Positions 50,528 through 62,500 of a stretch of 64,000 nucleotides of DNA are shown here, piece by piece (position 1 is the first letter of the stretch; each line of letters starts with the position of its first letter). The translations under genes and the position numbers were made by a program. The stretch spans positions 18,908,370-18,972,369 of the forward strand of contig NC_045140.1 of NCBI RefSeq assembly GCF_008831285.2. The letters run 5' to 3'. Under the pieces are notes generated by a model. It worked only from the letters and a program-made list of their open reading frames with translations, was not told the DNA's origin and searched no databases. Source of the DNA: Nymphaea colorata. Taxonomy: Eukaryota; Streptophyta; Magnoliopsida; Nymphaeales; Nymphaeaceae.

Positions 50528-53500
50528 ATGGAAGGGAAGGATGAGATCCGGCCGAGGACAGGCGGGGTTTTCCTCTGCATCGATCTGAACGAGATGCCCG
50601 AGACCGTTCCTCCCGACGCCTACAACGTCGTAAAGCGGCTCCACGAGAACGTAGCGCCGGCGACGGGGGCACCGGCTGAACACCCAGGCGAGACCGGAGT
50701 GGGAGAGGTGCTTGCCTGCGGCTTGTGTGGCCGCCCGGAGACGAGGGGGAGCACGTTGGTCTGCGACGGTTGCGAGCGGGGTTTTCATTTGAGCTGCCTG
50801 AGGATGCGGCATCGGCGGGCTGTCGAGCTGGAGGACTGGTTGTGCGGCGAGTGCGAGGAGGCAGGCGACGGGATCCTTCGGTGGGGGCTGGGGGCAGTGA
50901 GCGCCAGCGGGGAGCGGAGGAAGAGTGGCGGTGGGGTAAGGTTGTTGGACATTAACGCTTTGCCTCCGAATGACAGCGAGAGCGACGCTGAGGGCGGTGG
51001 CGGTGAAGATACCGCAACTTCTAACTCGAGGTACCCATCATCTATCTTTCTCCTTTTATGCACTTCTTTCCCGCTGCTTCTTTTGGGTAGCTGGTCTCGG
51101 GGGTAAAATATGTACCTTCTGTTGCCAGTTCAAAATCTCTGGGAGTTTTCATGATCAAGACTCTCTTTCTTCCATTTCTGTACTTGTACTTGTTGGTCTG
51201 GGTTCTTTCTATTGTTGGTGAAGTAGGCAAACACAAAAAGACACCACTTTGACATATTGTATGGTTGTAGAAGCCAAATGTCGAACGATGATTTTTTCTC
51301 ACGGTGGTCGTCGAAAATGGACTGTATGAGCAATGGGTACGACCTATCGAATAGGAAAATTTCAACTGCAGCAGATTTTAGCAAGAGACGGAGTTTTACG
51401 GACGAGAGGACCAGCAATGAGGCGAGAACGGATAGAAATAGTTTGGACAATGTGGTTTCAGGTATCACCGCTAAGGCGAAGCCGAAACGTCGAGGTAGGC
51501 CTCGATCAGCAAGTAGGTTGCAGCAGGATGTTTTGTTAGAAGCGTTGGAAGATTATGTTTCAAAGAACCACGGCGTTCTGGGAGAAGGTTGGCGTATTGA
51601 ACTCAAGCAGCGCGGGGCTAATTCCGAGGCAGGTGCAGTTTATTGTGCACCTGAGGGCAAGGTGCTCTACTCGATGAGTGAAGTTGCTATGTATCTTGGG
51701 CTGAAACCAGCTAAAGATTTTGGAAATGGGTTTGCATCTGGACAGAAGCGTCTGCCTTCTTTCAACAGAAAAAGGTGGGAATCAATGAGATTAAAATGTG
51801 CTGGTCTGGATTCTGTGACCACAGACACTTGTATGGATGGTCCAGATATCACAAGAAGCGGCAGTGAGGAGATTTGTTCTGATATTGAAATGGAGGAGCC
51901 AAATGTGTGCCGTCCGAAGTATGAGGGGAATGCAATCGAAGCTACTGCGCAGCTGAACAATTCATGCCCTTCAAAACCTAATGTAAGGACTTAACTTTCC
52001 TAAATTTCAATACGTTATCATATAAAAAAATATGACTCCATTGCATTGATTGTATGCTATTGCATTTGTAATTTCACGACACAGATTCACTTTTCAATGT
52101 AAACAGACTGTTAATGACGTTAAAGACTCAGTGTACTGGCATATGTCTTTATATTTCCAACATTGGTTCAGGATGTTTTATAGATTGAAATGCAGACAAG
52201 TCTCTTCTGAAAATTAACTAGATTTCCTTTTGGTTACACCTTCCCAGATCAATTTACCAATTCAATACGAGGACTTCTTTATTCATCATCTTGGTAAAAT
52301 TGATTGCCGGCCTCTGTATCATAACACTAATCAGATATGGCCCGTTGGATATGAATCTAGCTGGCATGATAGGATAACAGGGTCGTTTTTCACATGCACC
52401 ATTACTGATGGGGGTGAGTTTGGACCCATGTTCAAAGTGAGAAGATGCCCGTGCACTGTGACCTCCATGCCAGATGCCGATACAGTTATTTCAAATATTA
52501 ATGACGAGAAGATCGACAACGATCAGAAATTGGGTTTTGAGAAATCTTATTGTGAGTTAGGTTTTGATGAGGATGAATCAATTCAAATGCATCTCCATGA
52601 TCCCTGCGAACTTTGTTCTCCTAGTTGCTATACCTTACAGGGTCCAGGAAACAATTGTCAACCGGATGGATCTCTCTCTTCTGAATATATGGAGCAATTG
52701 CAGCAGCATTCATGTTATATGGATGAAATTGGTGAATTTTTTGTGGAAGGACGGTCATCTTCTTCGGTATGGAGTATGGTGTCTCAAACACTTATTGATG
52801 CGTGCATTGAAATTTTCAAGCAGTCAGGCGTATTGCAGTTTTGCTGCAACCATAATCTCGGTGATACGAGGGAATTGTCTTCACCATTACCGGAACTCTT
52901 TAATGCTGGGGCAGGAGAAAGTGTTCAAAATTTGAGAAAATTCTGCAGTTCTACTGGTCCTAAACACATTCCTCAGGTGATTAAAAGTGAAAGTGATCTT
53001 GAGACATCATGCGAGGAACTAAGAAAATGGTTAAACCAGGATAGGTTTGGATTGGATGTGGAGTTTGTTCAGGAACTTCTGGAACAGTCATCTGGAGTTC
53101 AGTCATGTTCTGACTATGTTCTTCTTGCTGAAAGGTGTTCACCAGCAGCTTCAAAGACGGTTGGAAGTGGATTTTTTCTTGCCAAGCGGAAGGCTGAGGT
53201 TCACTGTGAAACAGAAAGCACCTCAGATGAATTATGTCGGAGCCTAAAGAGATCCAGAAATCTGGATTCAGTAGTGGAAAATGAAACTAAGGGAAAGGCC
53301 CCTCCTCCTGGCAGGCCATTGAGTACAAAGCTTCCATTAGAGTTGGTTGGTGATGTTCTTCAGGTATGGTCTTATTTAGTTCGTTTTTGTTTTGTGAAAC
53401 ACACTATACAATTAACGGAATGCTTTGTTATTCATTCTTTTCTTATTTCCTTATCTAATTAACATCTTGCTATTCTTTAATTTAGATGTGGGAATTTCTC

Positions 53501-56500
53501 GGGCGTTTTCATGAGGTCCTTGGCATGAAGGAACCTTTGTCATTTGAAGAACTTGAAGAAGAGCTTATTGAACCATGGCCTAATGAGCCCAGCGCTCTTG
53601 AAAAACTTGAGAAGGAAATTCAAGAATATAGGGAGCTAGCCGAGAAAAATAAAACTGGTAATCTTAGTTCCCATTTCTTGTCACCTGAAAATGAATCTGA
53701 TTTGGCAATCAGCAAGGAGAACCAACATGCATTCATTCAAGTAGAGACGTTGTCTGTGAATGAAGCTGCACAAGGTCGAGTTGCTTCACGTACCTATGGC
53801 AGATGCACGGGTGTAGCTCTTGCTAAAGCTCATACTGCACTATTGAAGTTACTAGTCGGTGAATTGCAATACAAGGTTACCGCAATTTTGGACCCTAATG
53901 CTGATGCTGGGGAACAAAGACCCAAGCGAGGAAGAAAAAGAGATTCAGAAGTTTTACAACCTTTAAGAAAACCAAAACCTGATGTCCTTCCTATTAATGA
54001 ATTAACTTGGCCAGAGTTATCCAGGAGATATGTTTTAGCTATCTTGGCTATGGATGGTACACATGAGACTGGAGAGATCACCAGTCGTGATAGTGCAAAA
54101 ATCTTACGCTGCCTACGAGGAGATGGCGGTGTTCTGACTGGTGCACTTGCTGGTTTGTCTGGAATGGAAGCAGATGCATTGGTAGGGCTTTCTGTAATCT
54201 TCTTTCAGGCTTGGAACTTTCATCATCTTGCATACACATGCTATTTATATTACCAATATGATGCCAATATTTAGTTCTTGCTTGGTTTTGTATGTATCTC
54301 TGTGACAGTTTATTCTTTCATTAAATAGGCATGGCAAAAGACGTAGCTAAGCAAGGCTGAGCATAAAATTTAAGCTGTTGAGGCTTATTTTTTCAAGAAT
54401 CTCAGGCTAGAGCTGAGTTTCAGATTATCCTGAGCTCATCAATTTATGCTAGTTTTTTCCTTTTTCTTTTCTGCTTGACATTTATTCCAAGCTTAGGTAA
54501 GTAGAAGAAGTGGGAGCAAACTTTAGGGGTCGTTTGTCAGAAGAGACATTTTGTGACTGTTTCACGAATCTGCCCCAAAGATTGGGGCAGGTTCCTGGAA
54601 CATTAGAATTATTCTTCCATGAACTTGCCCCAATCTTTAGGGCAGATTCGTGGAACACTCACATAGTGTTCCTGTTGCCATTCGTCCTCTTATGGAACAC
54701 ACTAGAATTGAACCATTTTAAAATATGGTTGAAGTATTTATGGTCAAAGTTCCTTTTACACAATGGAGAACAAATTGATCAATCTTAATTGTCATCCGGC
54801 TAAAGGCAAATATTTCTCCTATAGTTTAAATCGCTCAAAAGCTGACCCTGTAGTTAGGATAGTACAATGAAAATTTCATGTTTAAATTACACATCATGGG
54901 TCTATCTGAGACATATTTGAAGAGCTATATCTCTGGGATATGGCTGAAGATATGGGGAAAACCAATTTTATCAAGTTCTATACAAAGGGTTTTTTGGAAG
55001 GGAATCAAAATGGAGGAAAAGCATGAAAACAATGGGGATGGGGAAAAGCAACAGAAATAAAAAATGTTCAATTGACATATAACTGGAAATACTACCTTTT
55101 ACCTTCAATAAATTCAAACTCAAATGATAGAGTAGAACAAATTCAAATTTGTGCTGTCTGAGCCAGGTGTCCGTCTAGCTTGCTGTAAATTTCACAGAAA
55201 GAAAATGGAATGGCAACAGCAACTATGACCGATGCTACTCAAGGGTGGCTGCCCCTTGTCAAAGAGAGAAGGAGAGACCATGACTGCCACCTGAGGTCCG
55301 TGAAGATGGCTGCCTCCTCTCCTTTTTCTTTTTGTGGGAATCATGAAGGAAGAATAGGCGGGAGGTGCTTGAGCTAAAGGAAGGGCATATTGAGCTGTAC
55401 TTTCTGGACATAAAGATGTGCTTCTAGTTATATAAATCTGTTATATTATGGGTATTTGATTTTTGAAGCCCTTGGAAAACTTAAATGGCTGCCTTTTGGC
55501 ACACAATTGATACAAGACATGTCCACAGAATTAATTGAAAAAACAACTCAAAAATGTAAGAATTAGCCTCTAGAAGATGGGGTGTAGGTGCAAAAGTGGA
55601 CTTTGCATATTTTAGTCATATGAGTATGGTATAACGCCGTGGTTGCATCTTCATTCCTAGATGGATCTGTATTTATAAGCTGAATTGGATGGTGGAACCA
55701 TCCATTAGTGTGCTTAACATAGATATTTTGCTTGGCTTCACTCATATCTTATGCTTTCTTTCACAGAAGCATGATAGAACTCAAGATTAATCCTTGAGCT
55801 TGAGTTGTCAACTTCTCAAACTAACTTCAAAAGAGCCAGATTTTGGTTATAGCTATTGCATTAACTGTGGTTGTTTCTCTTACTCAGGAGCTTTCATCAA
55901 GTCGTTTATTGGCAAGTGAATTTAAACTAATTTATATGTTTTCAGCTTCTTGCAGAGGCTGAAAAACAAGTTTCAGATCCGGCAAATGAGGATATTATTG
56001 CTCCGGTGGACTGTAAAGATATTGAAATGGATAGTGCATGTGAAAGGGTAGCTAATGTTAGTGGTGATTTGCCAGAATGGGCTCAGGTTTTGGAACCTGT
56101 TAGAAAGCTTCCAACAAATGTGGGGACAAGAATCAGAAAGTGTGTTTATGATGCTCTTGAAAAAAATCCACCTGACTGGGCACGAGAAATCTTATTGCAC
56201 TCAATCAGCAAAGAAGTTTACAAGGGTAACGCTTCAGGGCCAACCAAGGTGAAACTGTCCCCCTTTTTCTCTTGAATGGTCAATTGCATCATTACGCTAT
56301 GGGAACTTCTGTTTGTTTTATTGTACTTCATGTGGATAATTATCAGTTCATTTTCTTTATGTATGTTGTCTTTTGTAACAATGCCATTCTCTAGTTCTGT
56401 AAAAACATAAAATGCTAAGTTTTCAGTTGTATGATTGGACAACAAAAAAGTAAAATCAAGAATAACTTTTTTTTTTCTTATGTACAATCCATGTAATGCC

Positions 56501-59500
56501 ATTCTATTCTATTGCCATGACTTGCCTATGTCTGGTGTACTTGTGCATAAATTTTGAATTCATGTGGGAAGTTCATCCAGTAAATTATGCTACACAGATA
56601 TGTCCTCATGTTTGACTAGGGGAAATCAAATCTTGCTTCTCTAACTAATGATCAAGTATTTTTGGCAAGAGACCAAAACTTGATTGTATGAGTAGTAATA
56701 ATAGTCCATTCAAATTCACATGGATCATTACTGGATGTGAATGCACTTGATGCATGCAAAATTATCTGGATAGATGATTCTCATTGCTTGTGCTTAGGTA
56801 CAAAACGGTTCAGTTTCGTTATTGAATACTGATGCTTTTTGTGCAAAAATTGGACCTTTTTTGTGGTTATAGTTGCTGCATCTTCAGTTCAGTTGCCAAG
56901 TATTTGAAGACTGGTATCCTGAGGTTAGATGGGTACTTGCATGTATAGGAGAATGTTCATGTTGCATGAGTAAGTTCCATATTGTTTACGCTGAGCCTGA
57001 GACAACAGTTTTTGATAGTGCGCACTTACACATAAACTGTTGGGCTTTATTTATTTATTTATTTTTTGAGGCTTCTGAAACAGTTTTTGAATTTATTTAA
57101 TAAAAATTTGTTCCCACCATACGCAACAAAACATTAGGTTTCAAATTCTTGTAAAACAGCAAAACCTATAACCTTAACAATTTTTTTATAAGGTTTGCTT
57201 TTCAAAATCAATCTTTTGTTGCACACTAAAATTTTAAAATCTAAAAGGAAAACACATGAGGTGTATCAGAGGAATCTTAAGAGAAGTGCGGGAGAAGGTC
57301 AAACAAGGAGGAAGCATAAATCTTGAAGTGTGATAAGTCAAGAAATAAGTATGATTTTTTACCCTTCGGAAATAATGTGTCCCATCCTACTGAAGGAAGC
57401 CTTTTGGGAGCAAGCTTCTTTTGCTGCATTAGGGTATGGTAAACTATAAAATCATTGCCTGCTTGGGATGATGTGCTTGGTGACATGGCCCATTATATTG
57501 CATGGTAGTTTTCACGAATCACGTTCACTTTTAGAGAAATATGATATGGTGCTTCTCTGGTTTCTGTTGTCAAATGTTGCATGAACGTGATTAGTTGTGG
57601 TAGTCAGCGAAATGTTGTCACCTGGTCTCTTGAAAAGGTTGAAACTGCTACTGTGCTACACTAATGCAGCATGATGTGGCTTTAGGCTCAGGTGTTGATT
57701 GTGGCACAGGTTAGTGTGTCAATGCCAGATGCACTCAAGCTAACCATTTGACTAAGTCTAGAATTCCCTAGTTATCTTTTGAACATCAATTGGGAAATTG
57801 AAAGGATGAGAATTTATTTTGTAACTGAATAAGTAGCCATATGACATTATTTTATTTATATTCTGAAAATCATTGTATGGAATTATTTATGTATATGTGT
57901 GCACCACACAATGTGTACACATATACAGTGACAGGCCCTGAACTTATGTTTTCTGAAATTGCTATGTTTTACCTGCCACGTCTTCCACACCTATACCATG
58001 TACTCATTGTTGTTGAAGTCTAGTGGTTTTGATAAATACTAACCGAATAATGTTTGACACAAACATATTTGAATTCTATGTCCGAGCTCTGCCTCCTGCA
58101 CTGTGCCAACACTGAAATATGAAAATAGCATTAAATCGAACAAGATAGCCTGTTTTAATGGGTTTTTGAGATGTTTAAGTTGTTCTATTTGTTCTTTTCA
58201 GGTAAAAAAAAAAAAATCAGGGTGCTAATAACATGATAAACAGCATTTCTTGCACAATTTTGGTGTCGAAAATGATGTCTCAGACTACACTTCAATTTGG
58301 GAATAATATTGGAATGGTACTGAAATATATTCTTCTACTTTGAGAACATCCATATGTCTTTGAAAGACTGGATGGAATTGCACATCCTTAGACAAGTAAT
58401 CTTGGTATTTTATATATGTGTTTATGTATGTAAATATCTATTCTACTTCTGAAGCTTAGTTTGATTATCTGGTCAATATTTTGTTGATCTGATGATTATG
58501 ATTAACTGGTACTTTTTATTTTTTTCCTTCATAGGTGGTCTATTAATCTTTGAATCGTCACTACATGTCATGTCCTGATTGTCTCAGTTGATGCTTAGGA
58601 ACTTTCTATTTATTTCTTCAGACCTGATCTTGAAGTTGGTTAGTTTCCTATGTAAATACCTTATTTTTTGATGACTGGAAGCGCCGCATTTGCATCCTTT
58701 TGTTTTTCTATGATGTGGCTTGTTGCATTGGAGCTGGATTCCTTTGACTTGTTTCAGTGTGGGGTCATTCCCTTAGATCTGTACTTGGTATTTATCATTG
58801 TCACATATATCCTGAAAATTATAAACAAATAAAAATTAATAAAAAATACGAAAGAAACACAAAAAAAAGTGTATAATACGCCCTTTTTTTCACGTTTTTT
58901 TTATTTTCTGGGCGTCTAATTGCTGTTTTATATGGTTAATGCATTTTTTTCGATTAATACGCGTTTTCTGTGACACTGCTTGGATGATGCTCGTATTGTA
59001 TCCTCTTTGTGCAATTCTCTCCTTGGCATGAATGTTGAGTTCTAAGTTGTAACTGCAAGGCAGATATTATCTTGGATGCAGATATATCTTAGCTTTAAAG
59101 TTTCTTTTCTGGACTTTGTCAATTTGATATGTTTCTGAGAAAACCCTTGGTCTCTTTATTTTGGGTTCTGTTTTTTTTTTTCTGTTGCTTTTTGTTATCA
59201 AAATCGAACAACAAAAGCTAAACAGTCATCTGAAAGTTAAAATATTCTGATAGGGTGGCGTTGGCTCTAGGCGTTAACTAATCTATAGACCATAAATGTC
59301 TAAGATACTTTTATGTACTCATAAATTTGCAGATGAATGACATCTCAAGCGGCTTATTGTGTAGATGTTTAATGTGGCTGCTGTTTCTGCCATGAGATGC
59401 TATATTGAAATCCCTTGGTATCATTAGTTTCATCTACGTATCATTCAATCCTGCTCCCTTGTTATAAACTCATCCTTTCCATTCAATCCATGTTCTAAAA

Positions 59501-62500
59501 TTTGCTGTAACCAATCTTCTGTTGTCTATGTGGTACAGAAAGCTGTTCTCTCTTTGTTGGCTGATGTTTGTGGAGAAGGAACACACCGCAAACCTGATAA
59601 AGCAAGAAAACAAAGAAGTGGTCATTCATGTGCTGAAATAATAATGAAACAATGTCGGGCTGTACTACGCAATTCCCTTGCTGCAGATGAAGGAAAGGTT
59701 TTCTGCAATTTACTAGGATCAACTCTCGTAAGCACAAATGATAATGAGGATGAGGGGATACTTGGAGCTCCTGCAATGGTTTCTCGGCCATTGGATTTTC
59801 GAACAATTGATTTGAGGTTGGCAGTGGGTGCATATGGTGGAATGCATGAAGCTTTTCTTGAAGATGTTCGGGAGGCACGTGCATGTTACCGCCTTTCATT
59901 TTCTTTCCAGTGCTTTTATTTTAATCAATGTTAATATAAAATATTTCCCTAGCTAGATGTTGATGGTAGGTAAATGCGGTTGTTTGGTACTTCTAATTCT
60001 TTATTTGTTTGTGATGTGTACGTGTCTGTTGGGGCCTTGCCTTCATCCATATTCATCTTTAGTATTTGGTCACTTACCCATGACAGATAGTGGTATAGAG
60101 AAAGTATGTCACAAAAAAAATAGGCAACTTAGCTTGCCTGTATGACTATTTCTTGACCACCAAACAAGTGTACCCAATTCCAAAATACATTGTTGATCCA
60201 TGTTCCTGCAACTCCTCCCTTCTTATGTTCACCTTTTTGGATCCATAACTAGAGAATAGGCCACATCAGATGTATCTGGGGAATGTGTGCCCTCAACTCA
60301 ATAAAAGAAAACCTGGTGCTTCCATTCCCCTCCTAACCAATGGGGCAAGTGTGCTTGTGATCTAACTGACAGAGTGCTTATCTTATCCTAGATAAAGAGA
60401 ATGGCTTCAAAATTTTGGTGTTGTATAGTAGGATTCGACCAATAACGTTGCTGCACGGTGATGAAGGATATAAGCAAAAAAATCAAAAGGATTTTTGATG
60501 ATAGAAAACTATGATCCTCATTTGGATATTGTGCTCAATCTTTTTCACGAATGTGAATGTGAATTTACGAATGGTTCTTTGGATCTCCAAATGCTTTACC
60601 TTAATGTTTTTTTTTTTTTAATTTTTGGGCCACATTCCATGTTTAGCAATCCATGATTCCCTTGGATTCTGTCTCATGACAATATGTGCACTCCTTTAAT
60701 GTTCGATTGTTGATATAGCTGTTCTTCATATTTTAAGCAGGGAGTTGGGAGAAAAATTTCTTGATGTAGTAGCTTGTGTCATATTTCATATATGGCCAAT
60801 TTGAAATATGAAGCCATTTGTGTTCACCTTTAACTTTCTTTCTGTTTTTGCTAGTGCATTTATCTGAAAGTGCATGAAAGAAAGAGAAAAAGCATGCTCT
60901 TTTTCAGTGGTTTAAAAAGAAATGATTCTATTAGCTAGATTTTACAAGGCTACTTGGAAATAGATGTGTCATACTAAATGATAGTGTAGACTTGTCATGA
61001 AGTAAACTGGCTAATTGTTCTAACTGGTCAATTGTTGTTGACTGCGTTCTTGTTTATTCTTATATGGTTTTTCTTTTTGTCAGCACACTTGGTTAAATTG
61101 TTCTCAAGTGCATAAAAGTGGCCATTATTTGCAATATCATGGGTTCTATAATTTAAACCTGAATTTTGGTACTAATTATCTGTTAGGTTTAGATGCTGAA
61201 TTCTGTTTTTGCAGATAAAACTCTACTTTGATTTGTTTGATAGAAGGAATTGAATTTGTGATACTTAGTTATTTTCAGTTTCAAGATTTTTTGGCCCAGT
61301 TGTTTAGGAATGGAAAATTTTTATGTGGCCAGTTCTGACAATTTCTGCCTGAGTTTGCATATCTGTATGTGTGTGCGTGTGTTGAAAGGCAGGAATAAAT
61401 GTACTTTTCCCTTTTATACATTTTCATCATAGATTGACATTTTTTCTATTGTGAATTATGGATTTCTGTCGCTTGTGTCTGGGCATTGTCAATATGCGAT
61501 TTCCTTCTGGAGTCTGGAGTTAGGACAGTGACAAGAAAAGAGGGATATCATGCATGATTGCTTATATCTGATCAGCTATTTTTTCCCATTCTGGAATCCT
61601 GACCGACCTTCATTTTTGTCAGCAGGTTTGGAGTAATATTAGCACAGCTTATGGTGATAGGCCTGAACTCCTTCAGTTGGCTGAATCTCTATCACAGAAT
61701 TTTGAATCTCTATATGTAAAAGAGGTTTGCTTCTTGTATGAATCCTTTGGAGTTTGTAAGTAGTATCAAACACTTAGTTAGATGTGATAGCAGACATAAA
61801 TTTTCTTCTCCTGTGAAAGTAAATGCCAGCACTAGGATCAGAGTTAGTATATCCATTTGTAAACAGAAATAACTTCAGAGATGCATTCTAGTTCCTATGT
61901 GTAAATTCCTTTCTCAACAGTAGACAGCTGCATTTTATCCTGTAAAACGTTTACTTGTTTTAGGTTAGACCAATTGTTACATGATGCCTAATGTTGTGCC
62001 AGATAACTAAAAGCCTATGGCTCACTGAATTACTGCTGCAGTTCTGCTTTAGTCTTTTATCGCCATAGTGACATCAAATGAAAATTAAAAGTTAGTAAAA
62101 TACAATAGTTTGAAATATTCTCTACATACAGTTTCTCTGTTGATGGTTGATAGTTGCATTATCATGTAACTTCTATTTGTTTTAGGAGAGAAGCTAGAAT
62201 GGTTATCTTAGTGCTGTACAGTGCTAAAGCCTAGAGGCCTTTAAAATTTACACATTGAAATAAGTCAACAACTGCTACTTTGGTCTTTTATAATCATAAA
62301 TATTGTGGCGCTTTGAAAATATTAGGACCAAACAATAAATGTGATAAATGGAAATCCAACTCCAACATTTGTAACATCTTGAATGTAGTTAAACTAATAT
62401 TAACAAATAATTGTGATTGATTTACTTTTATCATTATTCTTTGACATACTTGAAATCCCAATTGCCACAACAATAAAGGGCAGTAATATGAACTGCCAAA

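Noticed and set aside
50354-50812. Minus-strand 152-codon frame over the MBD9 start
   Set aside because: Antisense shadow of the GC-rich MBD9 exon 1; no domain, and Pro/Arg-rich composition typical of shadows.
53047-53247. Alternative-frame ORFs inside MBD9 exon 3
   Set aside because: Exon 3 is fully explained by the 372-codon MBD9 frame containing the FYR-like segment and DDT start.
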